IMG/VR virus record: IMGVR_UViG_3300042991_000477
Location: 1-55,447 of that record
Length of the DNA: 55,447 bases
Source: a virus
Strand: one strand, 5' to 3'
Shown: positions 7,944 to 16,088 of the stretch, piece after piece
Position numbering within the stretch: position 1 is the stretch's first letter
How the letters are laid out: each line of letters begins with the position of its first letter
Notes under the pieces: generated by a model
Told to the model about the DNA's origin: nothing
The model's database searches: none
Seen by the model: the letters and a program-made list of their open reading frames with translations, nothing else
Position numbers and translations under genes: made by a program

Positions 7944-8659
7944 AAGTAAGAATGTCAGGTGGTCCAGAATATGATTCCAAGTATGATTGGAATTGTTTTT
8001 GTCAAGGCGGAACATCAGGTATAGTATTACCAAAAGGTAGTTTTGATAAAATCTTTAGTGATGAACCATTAAAAGGTTTAGCAGAAGGTATGTCAAGTGA
8101 AGAAAGTTATACTACTGCATTTTTTGAAGCTTTTCCTAAAAATCCAAGCTGTTTTCTTAGGGGCGAAGGTGCAACAATTGAAGAAGCAGAAGAATCTTGT
8201 TGGAAAAAATACCAAAAGGTTCTTAATTGTAATCATGAAATGGAACGTAGAGATAGAACTGATGGTTATGCTTATTGTAAACACTGTTCTTATTCATCTA
8301 CTGTATTTGAACCACTTACAAAATGTTGCAAATGTGGTAAGCCAACTTCATATTCTAAAGATTATAAAGGTAAATACTATTGTAAAAAACATGCTCAAAC
8401 AAAGCCAAAAAATCCAAATCCTTCAAGATGGGAAATAACAGATAATAGATTATCTAGGAAAAGAAAAAAACTTTTGAAAAAATCAGCAGAATATGCTTTC
8501 CAAAAAAGTGAAATATTTGGTAAAGTTAAATTTACATACAAATTATTTATTAAATTTACATGTAATAATAAAGAAATTTCTTTATTGTTTGGTAAACAGG
8601 AAAAACAGCTTATTGAAAAATATAAAAATAAAAAATATGAAAAAAGGTCAAGTTTTTAA
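7940..8659 (+). CDS. Cys-rich zinc-binding protein
   Basis: A 239-residue protein. The first 90 residues contain aromatic and Gly-rich segments (YDWNCFCQGGTSGIVLP). Residues 95-160 hold several Cys/His pairs that could bind zinc: NCNHEMERRD, YCKHCSYS, CCKCGKPTSY, YYCKKHAQT. The C-terminus is basic (RLSRKRKKLLKKSAEY). Together this suggests a nucleic-acid- or protein-binding zinc protein; no catalytic motif is seen. It overlaps its neighbours at both ends, so it is probably co-translated with the HNH gene. Confidence 0.65.
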   Translation: MKVRMSGGPEYDSKYDWNCFCQGGTSGIVLPKGSFDKIFSDEPLKGLAEGMSSEESYTTAFFEAFPKNPSCFLRGEGATIEEAEESCWKKYQKVLNCNHEMERRDRTDGYAYCKHCSYSSTVFEPLTKCCKCGKPTSYSKDYKGKYYCKKHAQTKPKNPNPSRWEITDNRLSRKRKKLLKKSAEYAFQKSEIFGKVKFTYKLFIKFTCNNKEISLLFGKQEKQLIEKYKNKKYEKRSSF

Positions 8660-9068
8660 AGCAAAAGAAATAAACAAAATAGTACATTTAATACTTATAG
8701 GATGTGCTATTTTAAGTTTTGTAGTTGTTAATCATATAGCTTATCCATCAACCACTGGAATGCTTATACTTGGAAATATGTCATTGCTTTTTATGTGTAT
8801 TGCTTTCTATGTTATGATATTTAAATTAATAATGTCTTTTACTTGGGATAGTTTAATAAAAAGAAAGTATGATATTAGAGATAAAAGACTTGTAAATAGT
8901 TATAATTTATGTCTAAAACATATTGAAAATAAGGATTTAGATAAAGCCACAATAATTTTTGTAAATGCCTTTAAAGGTAAAAATAATAAATATGAAGATA
9001 TATTAAGGGTTGCTATTAAAGCAGCAAATAATTATTCTTTAAATGATGAATATTTAAAATATGAATGA
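8637..9068 (+). CDS. Small membrane protein
   Basis: A 143-residue protein from ATG 8637 (MKKGQVFKAKEINK). Earlier in-frame ATGs lie deep inside the upstream gene, so this start is preferred. Two membrane segments are visible: residues 15-34 (IVHLILIGCAILSFVVVNHI) and about 43-66 (LILGNMSLLFMCIAFYVMIF), followed by a charged cytoplasmic tail (KRKYDIRDKRLVNSY). It overlaps the genes before and after it. Function unknown. Confidence 0.65.
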   Translation: MKKGQVFKAKEINKIVHLILIGCAILSFVVVNHIAYPSTTGMLILGNMSLLFMCIAFYVMIFKLIMSFTWDSLIKRKYDIRDKRLVNSYNLCLKHIENKDLDKATIIFVNAFKGKNNKYEDILRVAIKAANNYSLNDEYLKYE

Positions 9069-9318
9069 TATAGAATTACAATTAAAAGATTATCTTAATA
9101 AAAATCCTGAAATAATAAAAAAATCATTAGATGAAAATTATTTACATTATGACTTTATAAAAGTTAATAATGTAGAAATTGAAAATGATGGTTTTATGTT
9201 ATATTGTCAACTAACAGAAAATGTTGGTAATTCTATAACCTTTTTACCTATTCCTGAAAAATTTTTAAGAAAAATGAAATTAAATAAAATTAAATCTTAT
9301 CTTTGTAAAAAAAATTAA
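9061..9318 (+). CDS. Small protein with basic LRKMKLNKIK tail
   Basis: An 85-residue protein. The middle is beta-rich (NNVEIENDGFMLYCQLTE). The C-terminus FLRKMKLNKIKSYL matches the R-x-[IL]-K-L-K-x-[IL] tail shared by the gene set at 52995-55262 and by 13502-13768. The tail is the only relationship I can support. It sits immediately before the NAD+ synthetase gene with a 3-nt gap. Confidence 0.65.
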   Translation: MNDIELQLKDYLNKNPEIIKKSLDENYLHYDFIKVNNVEIENDGFMLYCQLTENVGNSITFLPIPEKFLRKMKLNKIKSYLCKKN

Positions 9319-9321
9319 TAT

Positions 9322-11073
9322 ATGAAAATTTCACTTAATCAAATTAATACTATATCTGGTGATATCAAAGGAAATTATAAAAAAATATTAGAAAAAACTA
9401 ATATTGCATTAAATGAAGGCTCTGATATTATTGTTTTTCCTGAGGTTGCATTTACAGGATATTGTGTTGGAGCCTTATGGGACAATACAGATTTCATATT
9501 TGAACAAGAAAATTGTGTTCGTGACTTATTAAAAATTGTACCTTATAATAAATGTGTTATTGTGGGATATATTAGTTATCACGGTACAAAACCTGATGGT
9601 TTTCCATTATTAAAAAATAGTGTTGCTGTAATTAACAAAAATCGTATTCAACGGTATGATAAACAATTACTTGCAAATGCCGATCATCACGAAGATAAAA
9701 AATATTTTAAACCTGGTAAAAAAACAAAAGTTTTCAAATTACAAATCAATGATGAAGAAGTAAAAGTTGGAACTCCTATTTGTGAAGATATTTGGTACAC
9801 AAGTCACTCACGTAATATACCTAAAGAAATGGTTGATATGGGTGCAGAAATGTTAATTTCTGTTAATCAATCTTATTTCTATTATGGAAAACAAGATATC
9901 CGTAAAAATTTATTTAAAGGATTAGGACACTTAAAAGTTCCTATTATTTCTATAAATTCAGTTGGTGTTGGTGACATTGTTAAAAATATTATTGTATTTG
10001 ATGGTTCATCTTTAGTATATGATCCGTACAATAATAATTTTATTCAAATGAAAAGATTTGAAGAAGATACTTTAATGGTTATCTATGAAAAATCTTCAAC
10101 AAATAAATATTTATTAAAATCTAAATGCTCAAATTCAAATGATATTATTAACTATAAATATGATGAAATTATAGATGCAATTTCTTTTGAGCAAAAAGAA
10201 CTTTTCAAATTGATTGGAATAAAAAAAGCACAAGTACATATTAGTGGTGGTGTTGATAGTTCTATTGGTATGGCATTATCTATTTTATCAATGGGTAAAG
10301 AAAATTGCGTTTTTATCACTAATCCAACATCGTTAAATAGTGATAGTTTACCAATTGTACATCAATTAGCTGAAAATTTTGGAGTTGAAATTTATACAAA
10401 TGAATTAGAAGAAGTTTATCAAACACTTAATCGAAAAGACACTGAAAACTTTGGTTCAGAATTAAATAAGACTGGTCAAGCAACCATGCAAGCTGTATTA
10501 AGAACAGTTCAAGGTTTAGCTGCTTGTCATAGGTTTGGATCAGGTATTGTTGCTTGTGGTAATCACACTGAAATTGTATTAGGTTGGGCATCATTTCATG
10601 ATATTGGTTCTATTGGTGTACATTCACCAATTGGTGATTTAACAAAACTTGAATTGTTTGAACTTTGTGTTCAAATTAACAAAAAATTTCATAAATTAGG
10701 ATATATTGAGCATGTAATACCCGAAGGATTATATAATGGTAAAATTATTCCTGCAGCAGAATTACCTGATAGTAAATATGATCCAATTGATTATTATATT
10801 CAATCTGGTTTATGTGCAGAAGTTATTCGTTGTAAAAAAACAAAAACTCAATTAATTAGTGATTTTGAAAATAAAAGATTAACCGCTGATTTCTTTCCAA
10901 AAGATATTTATGAAAAATATATTATGGAACAATTTATAAAAGAGGTTGATTTTACTTTAACAAAAAGTAGAATTTCAGTATTTAAAGCTGCACAAGCAGC
11001 ACCTATTGTAATTCTATCACCAAGAAGTAGAGGTTTTTCAAATCGTGAAACAATTATTAACAAATATAGATAA
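9322..11073 (+). CDS. nadE: Glutamine-dependent NAD+ synthetase
   Basis: A 583-residue two-domain NAD+ synthetase. Residues 1-270 are the carbon-nitrogen hydrolase (glutaminase) domain with a full Glu-Lys-Cys triad: E41 (FPEVAFTGY), K114 (YDKQLL), C154 (GTPICEDIW). Residues 280-583 are the ATP-pyrophosphatase NAD synthetase domain with the P-loop SGGVDSSIGMALS near 308, and later GNHTEIVLG and AELPDSKYDP. It converts nicotinic acid adenine dinucleotide to NAD+ using ATP and ammonia from glutamine. Length fits bacterial two-domain enzymes. It probably restores NAD+ during infection. Confidence 0.93.
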   Translation: MKISLNQINTISGDIKGNYKKILEKTNIALNEGSDIIVFPEVAFTGYCVGALWDNTDFIFEQENCVRDLLKIVPYNKCVIVGYISYHGTKPDGFPLLKNSVAVINKNRIQRYDKQLLANADHHEDKKYFKPGKKTKVFKLQINDEEVKVGTPICEDIWYTSHSRNIPKEMVDMGAEMLISVNQSYFYYGKQDIRKNLFKGLGHLKVPIISINSVGVGDIVKNIIVFDGSSLVYDPYNNNFIQMKRFEEDTLMVIYEKSSTNKYLLKSKCSNSNDIINYKYDEIIDAISFEQKELFKLIGIKKAQVHISGGVDSSIGMALSILSMGKENCVFITNPTSLNSDSLPIVHQLAENFGVEIYTNELEEVYQTLNRKDTENFGSELNKTGQATMQAVLRTVQGLAACHRFGSGIVACGNHTEIVLGWASFHDIGSIGVHSPIGDLTKLELFELCVQINKKFHKLGYIEHVIPEGLYNGKIIPAAELPDSKYDPIDYYIQSGLCAEVIRCKKTKTQLISDFENKRLTADFFPKDIYEKYIMEQFIKEVDFTLTKSRISVFKAAQAAPIVILSPRSRGFSNRETIINKYR

Positions 11074-11291
11074 TGGAACTAATTGAATTAGCAAAAAATT
11101 GGTTAATAGCAAGAAGAAATGGTGATATTGCAGGAATTGAAATATTACCACAAAGAACTAGTGCTGGAATGGTTGTGTGGTTTTATTGGGAAGAAACATG
11201 GGAAGATTTACCATATTTTTTAACTGTACCTATGGTTGAAGAATTGTTAACTGGTAAAAATCCTAAAAACGTAAAAAATAAATACAGATGA
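11073..11291 (+). CDS. Hypothetical small protein
   Basis: A 72-residue protein whose ATG shares one base with the stop of the NAD+ synthetase gene. It is Trp-rich in its middle (MVVWFYWEETWEDLPYF) and looks like a compact alpha/beta unit. No family recognised. It overlaps the following gene by 4 nt. Confidence 0.65.
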   Translation: MELIELAKNWLIARRNGDIAGIEILPQRTSAGMVVWFYWEETWEDLPYFLTVPMVEELLTGKNPKNVKNKYR

Positions 11292-11554
11292 AATTAATTA
11301 AAGCTATAAAATTATACACAAAATTAAGAGTTAGACAAGAGTTATTATGCGATGATTGTGTTCTGTGGTCTCAAAAAATGTATATGTGTGAAGACTATAA
11401 AATATATCCAAAATTAAGTGAATTTAGTGCAATTAATCATGCTGTTAAAAAAGTAGAAAAAAAACTACCAAACATTTACTTTTTTTTAAGTGATTTATTA
11501 GGTGGAAGAAGAAGATTAAAACAAAGAATAATAAAACAAAAATTTAAAATATAA
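11288..11554 (+). CDS. Hypothetical basic protein
   Basis: An 88-residue protein with a very basic C-terminus (GGRRRLKQRIIKQKFKI) and two nearby Cys pairs (CDDC and, 14 residues on, a single C in MCEDYK). It could bind nucleic acid, but this is only from charge. It overlaps the preceding gene by 4 nt and is followed 4 nt later by the next gene. Confidence 0.6.
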   Translation: MKLIKAIKLYTKLRVRQELLCDDCVLWSQKMYMCEDYKIYPKLSEFSAINHAVKKVEKKLPNIYFFLSDLLGGRRRLKQRIIKQKFKI

Positions 11555-11558
11555 AATT

Positions 11559-11750
11559 ATGAACGATGAGCCTCCCGATGTTTATATGGGTTGGGATGAA
11601 GGAAAACCCATGAGACCACCAAACAAGAAAGAAATAGCATTAGATATATATAAACAACTCATTAATGATGATGAATTGTTATATGAGTTAAGTGTATTAT
11701 TAAGAAAAAACAAAATTATTAAATTAGAAAATAATTTAAAAAATGATTAA
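11559..11750 (+). CDS. Hypothetical small protein
   Basis: A 63-residue protein. The first third is Pro/Met-rich (NDEPPDVYMGWDEGKPMRPP), the rest a charged helix (KEIALDIYKQLINDDELLYE). Not recognised. Its last codons overlap the start of the frameshifted gene at 11743 by 8 nt. Confidence 0.6.
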   Translation: MNDEPPDVYMGWDEGKPMRPPNKKEIALDIYKQLINDDELLYELSVLLRKNKIIKLENNLKND

Positions 11751-12050
11751 AATCGTATATGTAGATAGTATTGAAAAGTTAGATTATAATTATTTACCAA
11801 CGTATAAAAAATGTGATAATGGTAAATATTTACAATTATGTACTCATCAATTAAGCATTGAACTTATTAACGAAAATGCTGACCAACACCTCTAATTTTA
11901 GCAATTGATGGTTTTTCAAAACCAGCCTTTAATGAATTAAGAAAAAAATTGAATGTAAATTTTATTGAACTTAATATTGAAGATGATGATGAAAAAAAAT
12001 TAATTATTACTAAATATAGAGAATTTCTAAAAAATACTACTAATGTTTAA
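11743..12050 (+). pseudogene. Hypothetical gene broken by one-base frameshift
   Basis: The frame opens at 11743 (MIKIVYVDSIEKLDYN) and stops at 11895 after LINENADQHL. A second frame resumes with PTPLILAIDGFSKPAFN and continues to the stop at 12050. Adding one C to the CC pair at 11883-11884 joins the two into a 102-residue protein reading NENADPTPLILAIDG. Both halves have normal codon use and no other gene fills the interval. It could be real decay or an assembly error. Not recognised as a family. Confidence 0.6.
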
Positions 12051-12062
12051 TAAAAAAATATT

Positions 12063-12320
12063 ATGAGAAAAATTATATTTTTGATGCTAATTGTACTAAT
12101 TAGTTGTGCTGGACCAAAAGATCCAAATTATATGGGATATGTTGAACGATTACCAAAAGGTGAATATGTTATTTGGAATACTGGTTCAAGACATATAGTT
12201 AGATGTGTGAATAAAGAAGGAAAATATTATAGTTTAAATGATTCTCACTTTGCCGAAAATGGTATTCCTGGATATGATGCACATCAATATAGAGAAAAAA
12301 CAAAAATTGTAATTAAATAA
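12063..12320 (+). CDS. Small lipoprotein
   Basis: An 85-residue protein with a type II signal peptide: basic MRK, a hydrophobic stretch (IIFLMLIVLIS), and a lipobox Cys at position 15 (LISC). The mature part (about 70 residues) is hydrophilic (RLPKGEYVIWNTGSRHIV). It is expected to be lipid-anchored in the host envelope. Phage lipoproteins often block superinfection, but no specific family is recognised. Confidence 0.75.
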   Translation: MRKIIFLMLIVLISCAGPKDPNYMGYVERLPKGEYVIWNTGSRHIVRCVNKEGKYYSLNDSHFAENGIPGYDAHQYREKTKIVIK

Positions 12321-12330
12321 ACATTAAATT

Positions 12331-12633
12331 ATGAAAATTGAATTTGATTGGAAAATTTTTGAAACAGAAAAACCAATAGTGGGTTCTAAGGTTATTTTTC
12401 AATATCAAGGAAAATTGATTTTAGGTATTTATAACGGTGATACTTCAAATAATTATCCAAAAATTGGTATGTGGTCTGATAATAGACAATTTCCAATTTA
12501 TAATTTTGTAGGTAGCGAAATAACACCAAAATCTTTTAATAAAAAATCTCAATTATCATATCCTATTTATACACCTTTTGCTTATAGAGATGGATATAAT
12601 CCATATAATTTTAAATGGGGATTATTATACTGA
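12331..12633 (+). CDS. Hypothetical protein
   Basis: A 100-residue beta-rich protein with many Tyr, Phe and Gly residues (GSKVIFQYQGKLILGIYNGD, then 'GMWSDNRQFPIYNF'). The pattern suggests a small beta-barrel. It starts 10 nt after the lipoprotein gene and is probably co-transcribed. Not recognised. Confidence 0.6.
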   Translation: MKIEFDWKIFETEKPIVGSKVIFQYQGKLILGIYNGDTSNNYPKIGMWSDNRQFPIYNFVGSEITPKSFNKKSQLSYPIYTPFAYRDGYNPYNFKWGLLY

Positions 12634-12665
12634 AAATTGGTTATAACTTTTAATATAAAAAATAA

Positions 12666-12890
12666 ATGAAAATATCGGGAACTCTAATATTTCTAATTAT
12701 TTTAGTAGTATTCATAATAGTTTTTTTTGTAATACCTATTATTGTGGAAATTTTTAGTGAAAGTGAAGAAGAAGAAACTGAAAATGATGACTCAATGTAT
12801 TTATGTGCTAATGTTGATAGATATTGTATATTTTACGATAGGGGTAAATGTAATAGTAAAAGTAAATGTAGAGCTAAATATATAAAATAA
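12666..12890 (+). CDS. Single-pass membrane protein with Cys-rich tail
   Basis: A 74-residue protein with one strong membrane segment at about residues 6-29 (LIFLIILVVFIIVFFVIPII), an acidic linker (SESEEEETENDD), and a Cys-rich end with four Cys (YLCANVDRYCIFYD, KCNSKSKC). The Cys spacing suggests a metal site or disulfides. It lies with the lipoprotein, so both may act at the host envelope. Confidence 0.65.
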   Translation: MKISGTLIFLIILVVFIIVFFVIPIIVEIFSESEEEETENDDSMYLCANVDRYCIFYDRGKCNSKSKCRAKYIK

Positions 12891-12896
12891 TATAAA

Positions 12897-13490
12897 ATGA
12901 ATATAGAATTAACAGATTTCGCATTAAGGCATTTTGATAAAACTTTTGGTGGTACAAAAATTTTAGATTGTACACCACAAAGATTTAATATGTTTTTAAA
13001 CCCAGTTGCACCGTTTGAAAATTTTAAATTATTAGACGGTTATGCTCCATTTTGTAAATTATTACCGATTAAAAATTTTACAGATGCTCGTATTGGTTCA
13101 CTACCAATAACATTAGAAAATTATCAATATCTTCGTTCAGGATATTCTGCTCGTAGAGAAGGTGAATTGCCTGTATTTTCAAGATGGTTTGAATTACCAA
13201 TTAGTAAACCAAAAGCTGAATGGTTGATGCTAGTTCTTTATAGCAACGAACAATTACATAAAGAACATTCAGAAGATAAAAAAAATGCTGGTGTGCCATT
13301 TTTATTTGGTGCTGATTGGGGAGTAGTTGCCATACTTGGTCAAAGTCATCCTAATGAAGAACCAATGAAACCCGAAACAATGTTAAGGAATGCACTTGGA
13401 ATTGAATATGGTGGCTCTGGTGTAGCTTTAGATAAAGAAAAATATTTAGAGTCCGTTGAATTTTGGGATAAAAATGCAACTCTTAAATAA
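12897..13490 (+). CDS. DUF3228-like protein
   Basis: A 197-residue, well-ordered protein. The beginning (MNIELTDFALRHFDKTFGGT), the central RWFELPISKPKAEWLMLVLY with HKEHS nearby, and 'PFLFGADWGVVAILGQ' followed by PMKPETMLRNALGIEYGGSG match my recollection of the DUF3228 family, found in bacteria and some large phages. The family has no established function. It is one of the few genes here with the residue use of an ordinary cellular enzyme, suggesting acquisition from a host. The family name is from memory. Confidence 0.65.
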   Translation: MNIELTDFALRHFDKTFGGTKILDCTPQRFNMFLNPVAPFENFKLLDGYAPFCKLLPIKNFTDARIGSLPITLENYQYLRSGYSARREGELPVFSRWFELPISKPKAEWLMLVLYSNEQLHKEHSEDKKNAGVPFLFGADWGVVAILGQSHPNEEPMKPETMLRNALGIEYGGSGVALDKEKYLESVEFWDKNATLK

Positions 13491-13501
13491 TATTTTAATT
13501 A

Positions 13502-13768
13502 ATGAATTATAAAAAGGGAGATATAGTATATTGTAAAAGAAATTTTGTTTTTTTAGAAGATAAAATATTTGAAGAAGGTAAATCATATATCATTGATAGT
13601 GACTGGCCTAGTTTTTATGATGTATTAGGTGTTTCTTTCTATAAAAACAGTAATTCAATTATGATAGACAAAAAAGTTTTAACACTTGATAATTTTTTTC
13701 ATGATTATTTTTGTACATTAAAGGAATTAAGACAAATAAAATTAAAAAGATTAAAAAGCCTTGAATGA
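13502..13768 (+). CDS. Small SH3-like protein with basic tail
   Basis: An 88-residue protein beginning MNYKKGDIVYCKRNFVF. The GDIVY start and following strands (GKSYIIDSDW, FYKNSNSIMIDKKVL) resemble the SH3/KOW-type core common in the window. It ends LRQIKLKRLKSLE, the basic tail shared with the genes at 52995-55262. The stop codon lies in the loop of a terminator hairpin. Function unknown. Confidence 0.7.
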   Translation: MNYKKGDIVYCKRNFVFLEDKIFEEGKSYIIDSDWPSFYDVLGVSFYKNSNSIMIDKKVLTLDNFFHDYFCTLKELRQIKLKRLKSLE

Positions 13769-13780
13769 AGCTTTTTTTAT
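13753..13780 (+). terminator. Intrinsic terminator overlapping a stop codon
   Basis: AAAAAGC and GCTTTTT form a 7-bp stem around a 10-nt loop, followed by more T. The stop codon of the 13502 gene lies in the loop. It probably separates the NAD+ synthetase operon from the DHFR-PhoH genes. Confidence 0.6.
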
Positions 13781-13824
13781 TAAACTTTATTTATAAAATG
13801 TAATAAATATTAAAAACAACAAAT

Positions 13825-14334
13825 ATGGTTAAATTAAAGATAATAGTTTCAGTATCAGAAAATTGGGTAATCGGTAAGAACAATAAGTTATTATGGAGAT
13901 TAAGTAATGATTTAAAGAGATTTAAAGAATTAACAATTGGTAATACTGTTATAATGGGTCAAAAAACATTTGAATCTCTACCAAATGGTGCATTACCATA
14001 TAGAACAAATATAGTTTTAACTGATAATCCAAAATTTTCAGCACCTAATGTGATAGTTGCATATAATATGTTTGAGGCAATAGAAAAAGCTAAAATAGAG
14101 TGTGGTAAAGATTGTGATGTTTTTATAATTGGTGGAGGAATGATATATAAATTATTTTTAGAATATGCTGATTATATTTATCTAACAACTGTTCATACTA
14201 TAATTGATGGAGATACATATTTTCCAGAATTAAACTATAATGATTGGATATTAGAATCGGAAGAATTTAAAGAGAAAGATGATAATAATGAATATGATCA
14301 TACATACAAAGTGTATAAAAGGAGAATAATTTAA
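13825..14334 (+). CDS. folA: Dihydrofolate reductase
   Basis: A 169-residue protein of normal DHFR length. It reduces dihydrofolate to tetrahydrofolate with NADPH, supporting thymidylate synthesis. Motifs in order: IIVSVSENWVIGKNNKLLWR (active-site start), ten residues on 'FKELTIGNTVIMGQKTFESL' (NADPH-binding GxxVIMGxxTxxSL), then DVFIIGGGMIYKLFL (the conserved GG with following helix). The C-terminus YKVYKRR is typical. The usual acidic active-site residue is present (SNDLKRFK). It starts a second plus-strand unit after a terminator. Confidence 0.93.
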   Translation: MVKLKIIVSVSENWVIGKNNKLLWRLSNDLKRFKELTIGNTVIMGQKTFESLPNGALPYRTNIVLTDNPKFSAPNVIVAYNMFEAIEKAKIECGKDCDVFIIGGGMIYKLFLEYADYIYLTTVHTIIDGDTYFPELNYNDWILESEEFKEKDDNNEYDHTYKVYKRRII

Positions 14335-14345
14335 AAAATGAAAAT

Positions 14346-14708
14346 ATGAAAGTAGATTATAACGAATTAATGCGTTTAAAAAAAGAAATGGAGGAATTAT
14401 ATATAAATTTTCAAAAAAGTCATAATGATATTTTAAAATTAATTGAAATTTCTGATTGTATTGATAATGAAAAAGTTGACGAATATTATTCTTATTTGAA
14501 GGAATATGAGTCTTCTTTAGATTTACTAAAATCTAATTTTTTATTATTAAGTTCTAATCATAAAAAATTAGAATCTTGTTTAAGCCAAACTAGACTGTTG
14601 AAGAAAAAAAGATTAATAAAAATTAAATCGGAAATGTCAAAACGTAAAAATGATGATGAGGAAGATGTTGAGGATGATACAGAATCATTTTTTGATTTAG
14701 ATGATTAA
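14346..14708 (+). CDS. Coiled-coil protein with acidic tail
   Basis: A 120-residue protein, almost all helix. Heptad-like repeats run through residues 5-95 (LMRLKKEMEELYINF, YLKEYESSLDLLKSNFLLL), followed by a basic patch (LLKKKRLIKIKSEMSKRK) and an acidic end (DDEEDVEDDTESFFDLDD). Acidic aromatic tails of this kind occur in single-strand-binding and clamp-interacting proteins, which is only suggestive. It lies between DHFR and PhoH. Confidence 0.6.
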   Translation: MKVDYNELMRLKKEMEELYINFQKSHNDILKLIEISDCIDNEKVDEYYSYLKEYESSLDLLKSNFLLLSSNHKKLESCLSQTRLLKKKRLIKIKSEMSKRKNDDEEDVEDDTESFFDLDD

Positions 14709-14762
14709 ATTAATTTAATCAACGATTGCTTAATATTAAGCAAATAAAAATAAATAAAATGA

Positions 14763-16088
14763 ATGTCAAAAAAAAGCAATAAAATTTTTGTAATAGATAC
14801 ATCTGTGATACTTTATGATCACAATGCAATTTATAATTTTGAGGATAATGATGTAGCAATTCCAATTACAGTATTTGAGGAGTTGGATAATTTTAAAAAG
14901 GGAAATGATACTATTAATTATGAAGCAAGAGAATTTATTAGAAATATAGATAAACTTGCCAATAAAAATAATTTAAATAATTGGATTCCAATAAATAAAA
15001 GTAAAGGTAAATTTAAAGTTATAATGACAGAAAATCCAATTGTTGATGCTATTAAAATTTTTCAAGATAATAAAGCAGACCATCATATATTAAATGCTGC
15101 ATTAACATTAATATCAGAAAATCCAAATAAAAAAGTAATATTAGTATCTAAAGATATTAATTTAAGGTTAAAAGCTAAATCTTTAAATTTAAATTCAGAA
15201 GATTATTTAACTGGTAAAATTCAAGACACAGAAAAATTAATTACAGGTAAGTCAATTATAGAAAATGTTGATGATACTATAATAAATAATATATATCAAA
15301 CTGGATATTGTTCACCAGAAGATATTGGATTAACAGATATTTACAATAATAAATATTTAATTATTAAAAACGATAAATCTTCTGTACTTTGTTATTTTAA
15401 TTCAAAGACTAAAAATGTTGAAAGAATAGAAAAACAAACTTGTTATAAAATAACACCAAGAAATTCTGAACAAGTATTTGCGTTACATGCTCTTTTAAAT
15501 CCAGATGTTAAATTAGTTTCATTACAAGGTGTGGCTGGTACAGGAAAAACATTGTTGGCATTAGCAGCAGCGTTACAACAAAAAAAAGTATTTAAACAAA
15601 TATATCTAACTAGGCCAACTATACCATTGAATGGTAAGGATTTGGGGTTTTTGCCTGGTGATTTAAATTCCAAACTAATAGTATATATGGACGGTTTCTT
15701 TGACAATATTAAATTTATCCAAAATCAATATAAAGAAACAGATAAAGAATATAAATTTATAGGGGATTGTATAAAAGAAGAAAAAGTTATTATTACACCG
15801 TTAACTTACATTCGTGGGCGTAGTATTTCTAATGTTCTTTTCATAATTGATGAATCACAAAATTTAACACCTCTGGAAATTAAAACTATAGTAACAAGAG
15901 CTGGAGAAGGCACAAAAATTATATTTACTGGTGATATTCATCAAATTGATACACCTTATCTAGATGCACAAAGTAATGGATTATCACATCTAATTGACAA
16001 AATGAAAAATCAATCAATTTATGCACATGTAACTTTGGAAAAAGGAGAAAGATCAGAATTGGCAACAATAGCAAGTGACTTACTTTAA
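14763..16088 (+). CDS. PIN-PhoH family ATPase/ribonuclease
   Basis: A 441-residue two-domain protein. Residues 8-150 form a PIN nuclease domain: FVIDTSVILYDHN with the first catalytic Asp, VFEELDNFK, DHHILNAAL, and VSKDINLRLKAK with the later Asp. Residues 230-441 form the PhoH ATPase: GVAGTGKTLLALAAA (Walker A), IYLTRPTIPL, LFIIDESQNL (Walker B), IIFTGDIHQID. This PhoH2-type layout is linked to RNA unwinding and cleavage. The ATG at 14763 is used because the ATG four bases earlier meets a stop at once. Its end overlaps the convergent gene at 16080 by 9 nt. Confidence 0.9.
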   Translation: MSKKSNKIFVIDTSVILYDHNAIYNFEDNDVAIPITVFEELDNFKKGNDTINYEAREFIRNIDKLANKNNLNNWIPINKSKGKFKVIMTENPIVDAIKIFQDNKADHHILNAALTLISENPNKKVILVSKDINLRLKAKSLNLNSEDYLTGKIQDTEKLITGKSIIENVDDTIINNIYQTGYCSPEDIGLTDIYNNKYLIIKNDKSSVLCYFNSKTKNVERIEKQTCYKITPRNSEQVFALHALLNPDVKLVSLQGVAGTGKTLLALAAALQQKKVFKQIYLTRPTIPLNGKDLGFLPGDLNSKLIVYMDGFFDNIKFIQNQYKETDKEYKFIGDCIKEEKVIITPLTYIRGRSISNVLFIIDESQNLTPLEIKTIVTRAGEGTKIIFTGDIHQIDTPYLDAQSNGLSHLIDKMKNQSIYAHVTLEKGERSELATIASDLL

